From contig CAAFUN010000143.1 of assembly GCA_900766195.1 (NCBI GenBank), positions 1-51,996 on the forward strand: DNA of 51,996 nucleotides. Direction: 5' to 3'. Of the stretch, positions 18,534-26,827 are shown in pieces. The notes under the pieces were generated by a model. The model saw only the letters and a program-made list of their open reading frames with translations. It had not been told where the DNA came from and searched no databases. Source of the DNA: an uncultured Bacteroides sp. (GTDB taxonomy: Bacteria > Bacteroidota > Bacteroidia > Bacteroidales > Bacteroidaceae). The translations under genes and the position numbers were made by a program. The first letter of the stretch is position 1. Every line of letters begins with the position of its first letter.

Positions 18534-18546
18534 ATCCGTTTTCTTA

Positions 18547-19839
18547 TTAATGAGTTTTACCTCCAAGTGCATTGACTATGCTTGTGCGCGATGCTCTCCA
18601 TGCCGGAATACCACTGCTTAGCAAATTGAGTATAAAACAAAACAACAAAGCGTACCCAAAGGTAGAGGCATGCAAGAGAATGGAAGAATCTATAGCCGGA
18701 GGGCTGAAACTATTGCTAAATGATTGCGCAAACAACACGCTATTGCCTAAGTAGGCAAACAAAATACTAAGAATTAATCCTAATGCACCGGCCATCAAGG
18801 TAATCACAAAATTCTCCATAATAATCTGTCCTACCATTTCGCTGCGTGTACTTCCAAAGGCACGACGAACACCGATCTCTGCTACACGTTGGCGCAAGCG
18901 ACTTTGTGTCATACTGCTCAGATTGATAGCAGGTACAAGAAGAAGGATAATAAATATAATCATCCGATTAGTACGTTCTTTCTTTATATCTGGCTCATAA
19001 TTAGCAGCAAAAGCTATGGCTTGTTTTTCCTGATCATACGGTCGGTTGCGGTAAACCAATTTATAGCCATTCTTTCCGATAATCTTATTAAATTCATCGC
19101 GCTTACGTTCCGCTTCCTGACGTATGGCATCGAAATCATCACGTGATCGCGCAAGTATAGTGACAGAGAAGATTCCCATGTGATCGTTCCAAATATTTTT
19201 AGGAGAATCGGTAGAAGTAAATGGAATCCATATCCGGGCATAAGCCGACTCGGCCAGTGTAGATACATCTTTCACCACTCCTGAAACGCGGTAAAGTGAA
19301 TGATTTAATAAGAATTCTTTGTTTACCACATCAGTCGTACCAAAAATAGACCGTGCCACGCTTTCCGTAATGACTGCTACAGGCAATCCGGCATCAAATT
19401 CAGCTTTGTCGTACGGTTTACCCTTTACAAAGTTAAAATCAAACACCCGCCAAAAGACATCATCCGTCTCTCTCAAATCTACTCCGGTAGCTGGTTGCCC
19501 GGGCAATGACACAGGAGTGGGAAAGGTTATGGCCAAATAGATTGTTACAGCTTCCGGTGTCTTTAGCGACTGAAAACACTCACGGGCGGTCTGTACGCTC
19601 ATGGGGCCATTACTTGAATTTCCTTCACCCCACTCCTTGTTTTCAATACTCATGTAGTGTACATGTAAGAAGCGGTCACGATTGCTCTCGGGAGAGAAAG
19701 GAGCTACTTTTACCTGCTGAATCATGACTACCAGCATGATGAGGAAAATAGCTAATGCCGTACCCAGTATTGTTATGGCACTGATTACTGGTTGCTGTCG
19801 CAACTGGGCGATAGCCTGATTAAAATATTGTTTTATCAT
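18547..19839 (-). CDS. MacB/FtsX-type ABC permease, type A of pair 3
   Basis: A 430-aa permease with a MacB-like N-terminal periplasmic core (start MIKQYFNQAIAQLRQQP, first helix AITILGTALAIFLIMLVVMI) and a C-terminal FtsX domain (MTQSRLRQRVAEIGVRRAFG, the coupling-helix region that contacts the ATPase). It carries the motif SPESNRDRFLHVHYMS, which recurs in similar form in the other two type-A permeases. The substrate is unknown; MacB relatives move peptides, lipoproteins or drugs. It follows the DUF2807 gene by 71 bp. Confidence 0.88.
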   Translation of the reverse strand: MIKQYFNQAIAQLRQQPVISAITILGTALAIFLIMLVVMIQQVKVAPFSPESNRDRFLHVHYMSIENKEWGEGNSSNGPMSVQTARECFQSLKTPEAVTIYLAITFPTPVSLPGQPATGVDLRETDDVFWRVFDFNFVKGKPYDKAEFDAGLPVAVITESVARSIFGTTDVVNKEFLLNHSLYRVSGVVKDVSTLAESAYARIWIPFTSTDSPKNIWNDHMGIFSVTILARSRDDFDAIRQEAERKRDEFNKIIGKNGYKLVYRNRPYDQEKQAIAFAANYEPDIKKERTNRMIIFIILLLVPAINLSSMTQSRLRQRVAEIGVRRAFGSTRSEMVGQIIMENFVITLMAGALGLILSILFAYLGNSVLFAQSFSNSFSPPAIDSSILLHASTFGYALLFCFILNLLSSGIPAWRASRTSIVNALGGKTH

Positions 19840-19910
19840 CCTGTTAATCTCTTTAATGTGATTTCATGCTCTTTTCTTTCAATAGCTCTAAACAGAACTG
19901 CGCATGTGTA

Positions 19911-20537
19911 CTACTTCCCTATTTTCAGCTTACTGGTATTAACACTGCCTACACCGTCTTTAGAGATATTAGCCGTCCCTGCAGTTCCGCTCAGTACAAT
20001 ATGTCCCACTCCATCTACACTAGCCTTCAAACGATCACAATTGACATGGATATCGGCATTACCAACTCCTTCCAAATCAATGGATAGTGTTTTACACTTC
20101 AAGTTGGCCAACTTTACATTGCCTACTCCTTCCACTTCAAATTTCACATCATTTAGTTTTAATGGAGTATTGCAGTTGAAGGAACCAACACCGCTGAAAT
20201 TCACCTTTTGCAAATCAGGAGCAGTAATATAGACATCAACTTTTTTTGTATTATTGCGATTAGTCTTAGCATCCTTATTCTGTTCACAATCAATAGACAA
20301 CACACTATTTCTTACCGATATTTTCGTTTGCTTTACAAATTTCTCTTTACCTTCAATCTTGAGTGAATACGTATCGCTCTGCGTAAAATAAATATTGGCT
20401 ACGGTTGACACTTCAATAGAAGAAAAGGCTTCTACTTTACGCGTTTCACTCACTTTAATACCAGCATCTGATGATGCACATTTTGTTCCTGTCATTGCAG
20501 CGAACAAAAAACTAACTGTCATTAATAAAGTCTTCAT
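19911..20537 (-). CDS. Head-GIN domain (DUF2807) exported protein
   Basis: A 208-aa exported protein. The N-terminal signal MKTLLMTVSFLFAAMTGTKCASSD contains a Cys that could be a lipobox, although its -1 residue (Lys) is unusual. The rest is the repetitive beta-helix of DUF2807, rich in short Val/Asn strands such as NVKLANLKCKTLSIDLEGVGNADIH and KASVDGVGHIVLSG. Such proteins are called putative auto-transporter adhesins, but their role is unproven, and they often accompany PspC or ABC stress genes in Bacteroidota. It sits inside the permease operon between pairs 2 and 3, which hints that it is a substrate or partner of the transporter. Confidence 0.85.
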   Translation of the reverse strand: MKTLLMTVSFLFAAMTGTKCASSDAGIKVSETRKVEAFSSIEVSTVANIYFTQSDTYSLKIEGKEKFVKQTKISVRNSVLSIDCEQNKDAKTNRNNTKKVDVYITAPDLQKVNFSGVGSFNCNTPLKLNDVKFEVEGVGNVKLANLKCKTLSIDLEGVGNADIHVNCDRLKASVDGVGHIVLSGTAGTANISKDGVGSVNTSKLKIGK

Positions 20538-20557
20538 ATCTTCTTTATATTTTTATT

Positions 20558-20592
20558 TATTCTGATAATCCTATCTTTTTCTATTCTGATAA
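20558..20592. repeat. Two 11-bp direct repeats before the DUF2807 gene
   Basis: The sequence tattctgataa occurs at 20558-20568 and again at 20582-20592, starts 24 bp apart, in the 133-bp spacer upstream of the DUF2807 start. The spacing, about two helical turns, would suit a regulator, but no function is known. Confidence 0.4.
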
Positions 20593-20608
20593 ACAGCTAA
20601 AAAGCTGT
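20593..20608 (-). other. Small hairpin in the spacer between pair 2 and DUF2807
   Basis: A 6-bp stem (acagct / agctgt) with an A4 loop, followed on the minus strand by ttatc. It could be a weak internal terminator that reduces transcription of the downstream three genes. Confidence 0.35.
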
Positions 20609-20670
20609 GTGAATTTTCTTTAGAAAAACATTTCCCTAATAACTTTCATTTCTCTTATTCCGGCTGTTTC

Positions 20671-21939
20671 TTATTCTTCATGCAATGCTTCCGCTGGTTG
20701 TATCTTCATAGATTGCCGTGCCGGAAACCATATACCTATCGCCACCATCAAAGCTATTAACAACCATGCGGCCAATGAGCCCAACAGGAAGCGGAGGAAG
20801 CTCCATTTCACAGGCCAGGTGGAAATTAGTTCCGTCCGTCCGATGGAAATTTCAGCAATGCCTATATTGTAGCAGATGATCATAGCGGGTATTGTAACTA
20901 AAGCAAGCAACAACAGTCCTTCGCCCATTAATAAACCAAAGATCTGCTTTCTTGAACTGCCCATGCTGAGACGTAAAGCTATCTCAGCCCGTCGGCGACG
21001 CGTACGGAACCAGAAAGTGCCGATCAGCCCTAAGAATACATTGACTAACAAAAATAGCACGACAATGCTTTGACTGTTCACTTTGTCCACGTCCCCCGTC
21101 ATTACTTCATATTGCAATTGCTGGCTGGTATAAGGTGAAACATCCGCCACAAAAAAATTATCCGTATCGAGCCGTGGGGCAATATTCTTTATGAAGTTAC
21201 TACGATAATCCGGACCGTCAGCCTGCTCTTTTACACGAAACACAATCTGTCCCCACTCTAGGCTCCCGTAATCTTTCCGTACAGTATTTTCATCCAGACG
21301 GATAAATGCCCATTGTGCATCATCTCCATATCGATAAGTGCGGAATGGTCCGATTTCACCATACTGCCGGATATTATTGGCAGAATCCTTATATCTGCGC
21401 AATGCAATGTCTTCGGAAAAACGGGGTAGCTTTTCACGAAATTTCGCTATGGCTCCATGATTCAACATCACGTTGCGATCGGCATCAGCAGACAACTCAT
21501 CAAAAGGATGGGCGGCATCCTCATTCATACGAAATACACGCGTATATCCCGCTGTTGTCCGTATTAGCCGTACATTGACGCCCACCGAATCGTTCACAGC
21601 ATAGTCCGTATAACTGTTACTTCCGCTCATTGGCAAACTCCAATATGAAAGGAAAGCTGATTCAACGGTAGGTTCTTTTTCCAGCTTTTGCAGAATCTCC
21701 CAATACTTGTCTCCGCACGTCAGGCTCGTATCACGGCTTTCACCTCCCGTTATCATAGACAGTTGGTATACATGACTGATGTTGTATCCTAACGGACGGT
21801 AAAAAGTATACTTTAAACATCCCAATGAGTCACAAAGAAACCACATCACGATGAAAACCAGAAAGAGTTCCGCCAGCACCCATCCGTTGGAACGGAAACG
21901 GGAGAATATCATACGCAGATTATGTAAGGCAAATTTCAT
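20671..21939 (-). CDS. MacB/FtsX-type ABC permease, type B of pair 2
   Basis: A 422-aa permease. The N-terminal helix NGWVLAELFLVFIVMWFLCDSLG is very similar to that of the permeases at 17286 and 24125. The FtsX core reads VNVFLGLIGTFWFRTRRRRAEIALRLSMG, and the end is IQPAEALHEE. The periplasmic domain lies between, about residues 45-285. The start codon lies 12 bp after the stop of the upstream type-A permease, so the two are translationally linked and may form a heterodimer. The Arg-rich RTRRRRAEIAL segment is the expected ATPase contact. Confidence 0.88.
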   Translation of the reverse strand: MKFALHNLRMIFSRFRSNGWVLAELFLVFIVMWFLCDSLGCLKYTFYRPLGYNISHVYQLSMITGGESRDTSLTCGDKYWEILQKLEKEPTVESAFLSYWSLPMSGSNSYTDYAVNDSVGVNVRLIRTTAGYTRVFRMNEDAAHPFDELSADADRNVMLNHGAIAKFREKLPRFSEDIALRRYKDSANNIRQYGEIGPFRTYRYGDDAQWAFIRLDENTVRKDYGSLEWGQIVFRVKEQADGPDYRSNFIKNIAPRLDTDNFFVADVSPYTSQQLQYEVMTGDVDKVNSQSIVVLFLLVNVFLGLIGTFWFRTRRRRAEIALRLSMGSSRKQIFGLLMGEGLLLLALVTIPAMIICYNIGIAEISIGRTELISTWPVKWSFLRFLLGSLAAWLLIALMVAIGIWFPARQSMKIQPAEALHEE

Positions 21940-21951
21940 AACACAATTTAT

Positions 21952-23220
21952 TTATTTATCATTCAACGAATCCACTATGGGGCGGCGTGCAGCCATCCAA
22001 GCAGGAAGTCCGGCACTCAACATATTGATTACAAAACAAAAAGCAAAAGCCAACAGGAATACCACCGGACTGAATAGAGCACCCATACTCAATGAGAAAT
22101 CACCGGATGTGCCTATGTTGAAGCTGTTGGTGAACAGCCAGGTACGAAGTACGTATACGGCAAGATAGCTGAACAATAATCCCACAAAACCACCCAGCAG
22201 GGTCAACACCATATTCTCATTCAGTATCTGACGGATTAACACCCCGCGTGTGGCACCAAAAGCCTTGCGTACGCCCAACTCTGAAAAACGTTGCTGCATG
22301 CGGCTGTTGCTCAGCCCACACAAATTGAGCGACGGAACCAACAAGATAACAGCAAGGGCAAGGGCATATTGCAGGTAAATCATCTTCATGTCGGGGCCTA
22401 CATTTGCCCAGATATGGTTGACATGCGCCACAATATCATCAGGCTGATCCATAATGTCCACTTTCGCGTCGTTAAGTGTGGTATTCAAATCCTTTACTCT
22501 TTTCTCAATGCCTTGCTTTATAGCAGGAAAGTCGGCTTTGCTACGGGCAAGAACAGCAATGACTTTACCGCCCAAAAGTCCCCTAGCATTCTTCATCTGC
22601 AATTCATCGGACGGATACATAGTCCACACTTGGGCGTAAGCATCCTTAGCTGTAACAGACACGTCTTTCACTACACCCACGATACGTGCTTCCTCACGAT
22701 TAAGCAGTACATGCCGTCCCACTACATCCGTAGTGCCTAAAAGCTTACGGGCAGTAGAAGCAGAAATGACTATCGCTTTTGTTTTCCCATGCCAGTCGGC
22801 AGCAGTGAATCCCTTTCCTTGTAGAAAGTAGAAAGTAAAAACCTTCCAGAATCCAGGATCAGTATCCAAAGCATCTACTTTCACTCTGTTGCTCCCGTCA
22901 TTCAATGAAATCAGTGCTACAGAAGCCGGAGAGTATGTAGTGCAGGCTTCAACCCCTTTCACCGGCAAGATGCATTCCTTCATAAAAGCAGGGGAACACA
23001 TATTGAAACTATTGTCATTTTTATTCTCTTGTAAATGTAAACCGCTGAAATAGAGGCAGCGGTCACGGTTTACCTCAGGCGACAGGTTGGCGTATTTAGT
23101 TTGCCATACAATGACGATAGCCATAACCATGGTGATGGCAAAAGCCGTACCCAATACTGAAATAATACTCAATAATGGATTTTGGCGAAGAAGGGTAAAA
23201 GTCTGACGAATAACGGTCAT
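21952..23220 (-). CDS. MacB/FtsX-type ABC permease, type A of pair 2
   Basis: A 422-aa permease beginning MTVIRQTFTLLRQNPLLSII, with a first helix (SVLGTAFAITMVMAIVIVW), a periplasmic core starting SPEVNRDRCLYFSGLHLQ, and an FtsX domain with LSNSRMQQRFSELGVRKAFG. The C terminus lies near LPAWMAARRPIVDSLNDK. It follows the ATPase gene by 20 bp. The close ATPase-permease order shows that this is the primary pair of the operon. Confidence 0.88.
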   Translation of the reverse strand: MTVIRQTFTLLRQNPLLSIISVLGTAFAITMVMAIVIVWQTKYANLSPEVNRDRCLYFSGLHLQENKNDNSFNMCSPAFMKECILPVKGVEACTTYSPASVALISLNDGSNRVKVDALDTDPGFWKVFTFYFLQGKGFTAADWHGKTKAIVISASTARKLLGTTDVVGRHVLLNREEARIVGVVKDVSVTAKDAYAQVWTMYPSDELQMKNARGLLGGKVIAVLARSKADFPAIKQGIEKRVKDLNTTLNDAKVDIMDQPDDIVAHVNHIWANVGPDMKMIYLQYALALAVILLVPSLNLCGLSNSRMQQRFSELGVRKAFGATRGVLIRQILNENMVLTLLGGFVGLLFSYLAVYVLRTWLFTNSFNIGTSGDFSLSMGALFSPVVFLLAFAFCFVINMLSAGLPAWMAARRPIVDSLNDK

Positions 23221-23240
23221 TTGATAATCCTCCTGTTTTT

Positions 23241-23906
23241 TTATTCTACTTGACGGCCATCGAAGAAGCGAATGGTACGACTGGTTTGCTTGGCTTGTTC
23301 CTCGTTATGTGTTACCATAACAATGGTACGGCCATCCTCTTTATTGAGTTTGTGCAATAACTCCATGACTTCCGCACCCATTTTTGAGTCCAGGTTACCG
23401 GTAGGCTCATCGGCTAGTATAATCTCGGGATTACCAATTATGGCACGTGCCACGGCTACACGCTGACACTGACCTCCGGAAAGCTGTGTAGGCATGTGGC
23501 GCATACGGTGGCTCAAACCCACTTTTTGCAACACCTCTTCGGCTAGGCGATGACGCTCTTTGGCCGAAACCTTGCGGTACAATAAAGGAAGCTCTACATT
23601 ATCAATCACATTCAAAGAATTGATCAAGTGGAAAGATTGAAAAACAAAACCTAGCTTTTTGTTACGGAAAGCAGCCAGTTGCTTGTCTTTCATGCTCTCT
23701 GTACGTGTTCCGTCAATTTCGATAATACCGCTAGAGGGGGCATCAAGCAATCCTATAATGTTCAACAATGTTGATTTACCACATCCGGAGGGTCCCATAA
23801 TGCTGAGAAACTCTCCTTTATCTACTTCGAGATTGACATTTTCCAACGCTACGGTTTCAATTTCATTGGTCCGATAAATCTTATTTATCCCTGTTAATTT
23901 AATCAT
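23241..23906 (-). CDS. ABC transporter ATPase, LolD/MacB type
   Basis: A 221-aa cytoplasmic ATPase. Walker A is GPSGCGKSTLLN near residue 41, the Q-loop is in FVFQSFHL, the ABC signature is LSGGQCQRVAVARA, Walker B is IILADEPTGNLD and the switch His is in VMVTHNEE. The MacB/LolD subfamily is supported by the insert SSGIIEIDGTRTESM and by the permease neighbours. It is the only ATPase in a cluster with six permeases, so it probably energises all three permease pairs. It heads the downstream operon, preceded by a sigma-54-like promoter and a palindrome. Confidence 0.95.
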   Translation of the reverse strand: MIKLTGINKIYRTNEIETVALENVNLEVDKGEFLSIMGPSGCGKSTLLNIIGLLDAPSSGIIEIDGTRTESMKDKQLAAFRNKKLGFVFQSFHLINSLNVIDNVELPLLYRKVSAKERHRLAEEVLQKVGLSHRMRHMPTQLSGGQCQRVAVARAIIGNPEIILADEPTGNLDSKMGAEVMELLHKLNKEDGRTIVMVTHNEEQAKQTSRTIRFFDGRQVE

Positions 23907-23962
23907 AATGGTGAGTATTAATTTGTTTTATTATTATTCGTTCTTATTTCACTTTAAACTTC

Positions 23963-23977
23963 TCAAATGGTGTACCA
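23963..23977 (-). promoter_or_regulatory. Sigma-54-like -24/-12 promoter of the ATPase operon
   Basis: The minus strand reads TGGTAC-ACCAT-TTGA, against the consensus TGGCAC-N5-TTGC. It has the GG and the right spacing, but GA instead of GC at -12. Its distance to the palindrome at 24022-24039 is exactly the same as in the adaptor operon, which strengthens the call. Confidence 0.6.
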
Positions 23978-24021
23978 AATAGATATTTGCTTGTTAATCA
24001 GCTATTTGATTTTTATATTTG

Positions 24022-24039
24022 GTGTCCGATTTCGAACAC
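24022..24039. promoter_or_regulatory. 18-bp palindrome, probable activator site of the ATPase operon
   Basis: GTGTCCGATTTCGAACAC, an imperfect dyad. Its reverse strand matches the site at 28206-28223 at 17 of 18 positions. The centre lies 53.5 bp upstream of the -24 element, a normal place for a sigma-54 enhancer-binding protein. Confidence 0.7.
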
Positions 24040-24124
24040 TATGTCCACTATTGACGTAATGAATCTATCATTTTGTTGCACTGTATTTTCTCTTTTCTGT
24101 CAACGTGTACATTCTTTCCTTGTA

Positions 24125-25423
24125 CTATTCGTCGCGTAAAGCCTCAGTAGGCGGTATGCGACTGATTCTACGAGCCGGAATATAAATGCCGATCAGCACT
24201 ACAGCTAATAGAACAAGGTAAACCAATACCGATAGAACGAGAAAGTGCGGAGCGAACTCCGATACCCAATATTTATCAGGAGCCTTCATCCAAGTATCTC
24301 CCATATATAACCCTTCTTTTATGGCATATTGCAGATAAAGCAGGCAGCCGACAAGTACGGCAATCGTGGTCAGCACAATGCCTTCACCCATAAGCAAACG
24401 CATGATGTGACGCGGAGTAGCTCCGAAAGAAAGCATTACTCCCACTTCCTCACGGCGTACACGTGTCTGCATCCAGAACGTACCAATAACGCCGAGGCAA
24501 AGGTTGACCATGAAGAACAGAGCCAAGGCCGTATTCATACGATATTTGCTTGTAACGCCTTCACTAAATTCACGGTCTGCAATTATTTTATCATACGCTT
24601 TTACCGTACGGGCAAACAAGTTTCCCGCTTTCATCTCCTTAACCATCCAGGGCTTGAAATCATGCAGGAAACGATCCATACTTACTCCTTCTTTCAAGCG
24701 AACGGCAATACGGCCGTTTTGCATGATTTCATCGGTATTAATAGATAGTTGCGGTTTGAAAATCACATTAGTAGGTCGCCATGAACTATAAGCTTTGAAA
24801 GGTTTTACCGTTCCTATTATCGACATATAGATTGTGTCCTTGTTGGAAGACGAATAAAGGCGTTTTCCTCCGGCATCAGCAATGTGAAATGCAGTGCGCG
24901 CAAAGGTTTCTGTTATCACCCCTTCATTCTGTGTGTAGTTGTGATCAGACAGTTGAGCTGCATTCGTTCTTGCGCTCCCTTTAAAATCAAATGTTTCAAA
25001 GAAATGAGTATGAGGCATGAAATACATAATCATTGTGTTTATATTAGCTGTATCTCCCTCTGCTTTAAACGTGCTGGTGCTATTGCCTTGCGAATTGGGA
25101 TAACAGAACCCCAACACGGGGGTAGCCATTTCCACATCAGGATATTCTGTGACTTTACGTATCAGTCTGAAAAAGTTGTCTACTGTGACGGTGGAATCTT
25201 TTCCTGCCGGATCGTAGCCTGCGGCTTGCATCGGAAGAGAAGCGAGAGAAATGAGTGCCAACCGATCGCTATCATATCCAAGAGGAAGATCACGGTCGTG
25301 TGTCAATACCACTACGGGGTCAAATATCACCCAGGTCACAATGCTTACCAGAATCAATTCGGCAAACAACCAACCGTTACGACGACGGCGTGCCCACAGG
25401 TTTTTAAATATTAGTTTCAACAT
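24125..25423 (-). CDS. MacB/FtsX-type ABC permease, type B of pair 1
   Basis: A 432-aa permease, started at 25423 (MLKLIFKNLWARRRRNGW) because this aligns with the other type-B proteins; an upstream ATG would add ten residues. The N-terminal helix is LFAELILVSIVTWVIFDPVV. The periplasmic domain covers about 45-290. The FtsX part has MVNLCLGVIGTFWMQTRVRREEVGVMLSFGA and ends SRIPPTEALRDE. It is the last gene of the adaptor operon. The 218 bp downstream hold the promoter of the ATPase operon. Confidence 0.87.
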   Translation of the reverse strand: MLKLIFKNLWARRRRNGWLFAELILVSIVTWVIFDPVVVLTHDRDLPLGYDSDRLALISLASLPMQAAGYDPAGKDSTVTVDNFFRLIRKVTEYPDVEMATPVLGFCYPNSQGNSTSTFKAEGDTANINTMIMYFMPHTHFFETFDFKGSARTNAAQLSDHNYTQNEGVITETFARTAFHIADAGGKRLYSSSNKDTIYMSIIGTVKPFKAYSSWRPTNVIFKPQLSINTDEIMQNGRIAVRLKEGVSMDRFLHDFKPWMVKEMKAGNLFARTVKAYDKIIADREFSEGVTSKYRMNTALALFFMVNLCLGVIGTFWMQTRVRREEVGVMLSFGATPRHIMRLLMGEGIVLTTIAVLVGCLLYLQYAIKEGLYMGDTWMKAPDKYWVSEFAPHFLVLSVLVYLVLLAVVLIGIYIPARRISRIPPTEALRDE

Positions 25424-25499
25424 GTTATTCAGTATCTTTAATTTTATATTCACCTAAATTCACGGTTTTCATACATGCGTATGCAAAGTCTTGTCCCGC

Positions 25500-26810
25500 T
25501 TATCGTTTTTCATTGAGCGATTTCATTATTGGGCTACGTAGTGACCTCCATGCAGGAAGGAGAGCCGACAGAAGATTGAGTAATACACACAGTAACAATG
25601 CGATAACAAAAACAATGGGAGCAAAAAGCATTTCACCGGATACATTGGCAAATACCCCATCTGGAAGCTGCTCCGGCCAGCTGTCGAAGAGAGAGAATAC
25701 CCATTCGCGACTGATATAAAGCGTGCTCCAAGCCAATATAAGACCCAGTAATCCGCCCAAAAGAGTGAGCAACAGATTCTCCCACATGACCTGCGACAGT
25801 AGCTTTTTACGGGATGCACCGAAAGATTTTCTCACTCCCATTTCGGCTAGTCGTGTCTCCATACGGCTGGAAATCATTCCACTCAGGTTTAATGCAGGAA
25901 CCAACAGAAGTACCAATATAATGACCAGATAATGACGGACAGTGCTCCATACCGAGAAACCTTTGTCACTGGGATAAGGTTGAAAAACACTTAGCAGATG
26001 CGAAGTAGGCTGATCCCATAGTTCTAATTTCCACTCCTTGGCGTGTTGGATGTTAATTTTACGCACTAAATCAGCTATTTCTGCATGAAGAGCCTTTTCT
26101 TGTGCTTCAGAAGCAACCAGGAATGTCACGCTATAATCGCCAAGATAATCTTTGTTCCAAGCTTTATCGTATCCGTCGCGCACGGAATAGGGTAAATAAA
26201 TTTGAGCATACGACTTGGATGTCAGAAAGCTTGCACTGCGCACCACACCCGTCACGCGAAAATCCAAGTAGTTCATGGCAAACGTACGTCCTACAACTCC
26301 ATGATCTGTGCTGAAAATACGTTTTGCCATTTCATCGGTAATCACCGCCGAATGCAGACCGCTTTTCAAATCTACCTCGGTAAATGGCTTACCTTCAAGA
26401 AAAGTAAATTTATAAATACGAAAAAAAGCGGGGTCGGTATATTTCACTTGAACCGGAAGATCACCGTTTCCGTCAGCCGTTTGAATATAATCTGCTCCAT
26501 TCCAATCATTGGAAGAACCTGATACGGCTACTGCATTCTTTACTGGATAAAACCATTCTTTTAATGCCTTGTAGGAAGCTTGTGATTGATAATTGCTATG
26601 CCCTCCGTCCTCTTGCATGCGCACAGCGCTTAAGTAAAGTGTCTTACTACGGTTTACTTCGGGATATATGGGCGCTATCTTGACGTAGTAGATAATGGCC
26701 ATAATCATCGTCATAGCAATAGCCAATCCTGTTCCGGCCACATAGAGGGTGCTGAACAGCACGTTTTGTTTCAGCATGGCCCATGCCTGCTTAATATAAA
26801 GTTTAATCAT
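25500..26810 (-). CDS. MacB/FtsX-type ABC permease, type A of pair 1
   Basis: A 436-aa permease that starts MIKLYIKQAWAMLKQNVLFSTL, with a first helix (YVAGTGLAIAMTMIMAIIYYV), the recurring PEVNRSKTLYLSAVRMQ segment, and the C-terminal FtsX domain with ISSRMETRLAEMGVRKSFGASRKKL. It ends SLRSPIMKSLNEKR. The start lies 17 bp after the adaptor stop, so it is cotranscribed with the HlyD-type gene. This placement suggests that pair 1 docks directly on the adaptor, while the ATPase is supplied by the next operon. Confidence 0.88.
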   Translation of the reverse strand: MIKLYIKQAWAMLKQNVLFSTLYVAGTGLAIAMTMIMAIIYYVKIAPIYPEVNRSKTLYLSAVRMQEDGGHSNYQSQASYKALKEWFYPVKNAVAVSGSSNDWNGADYIQTADGNGDLPVQVKYTDPAFFRIYKFTFLEGKPFTEVDLKSGLHSAVITDEMAKRIFSTDHGVVGRTFAMNYLDFRVTGVVRSASFLTSKSYAQIYLPYSVRDGYDKAWNKDYLGDYSVTFLVASEAQEKALHAEIADLVRKINIQHAKEWKLELWDQPTSHLLSVFQPYPSDKGFSVWSTVRHYLVIILVLLLVPALNLSGMISSRMETRLAEMGVRKSFGASRKKLLSQVMWENLLLTLLGGLLGLILAWSTLYISREWVFSLFDSWPEQLPDGVFANVSGEMLFAPIVFVIALLLCVLLNLLSALLPAWRSLRSPIMKSLNEKR

Positions 26811-26827
26811 GTTCTTCTTCCTCCCGA

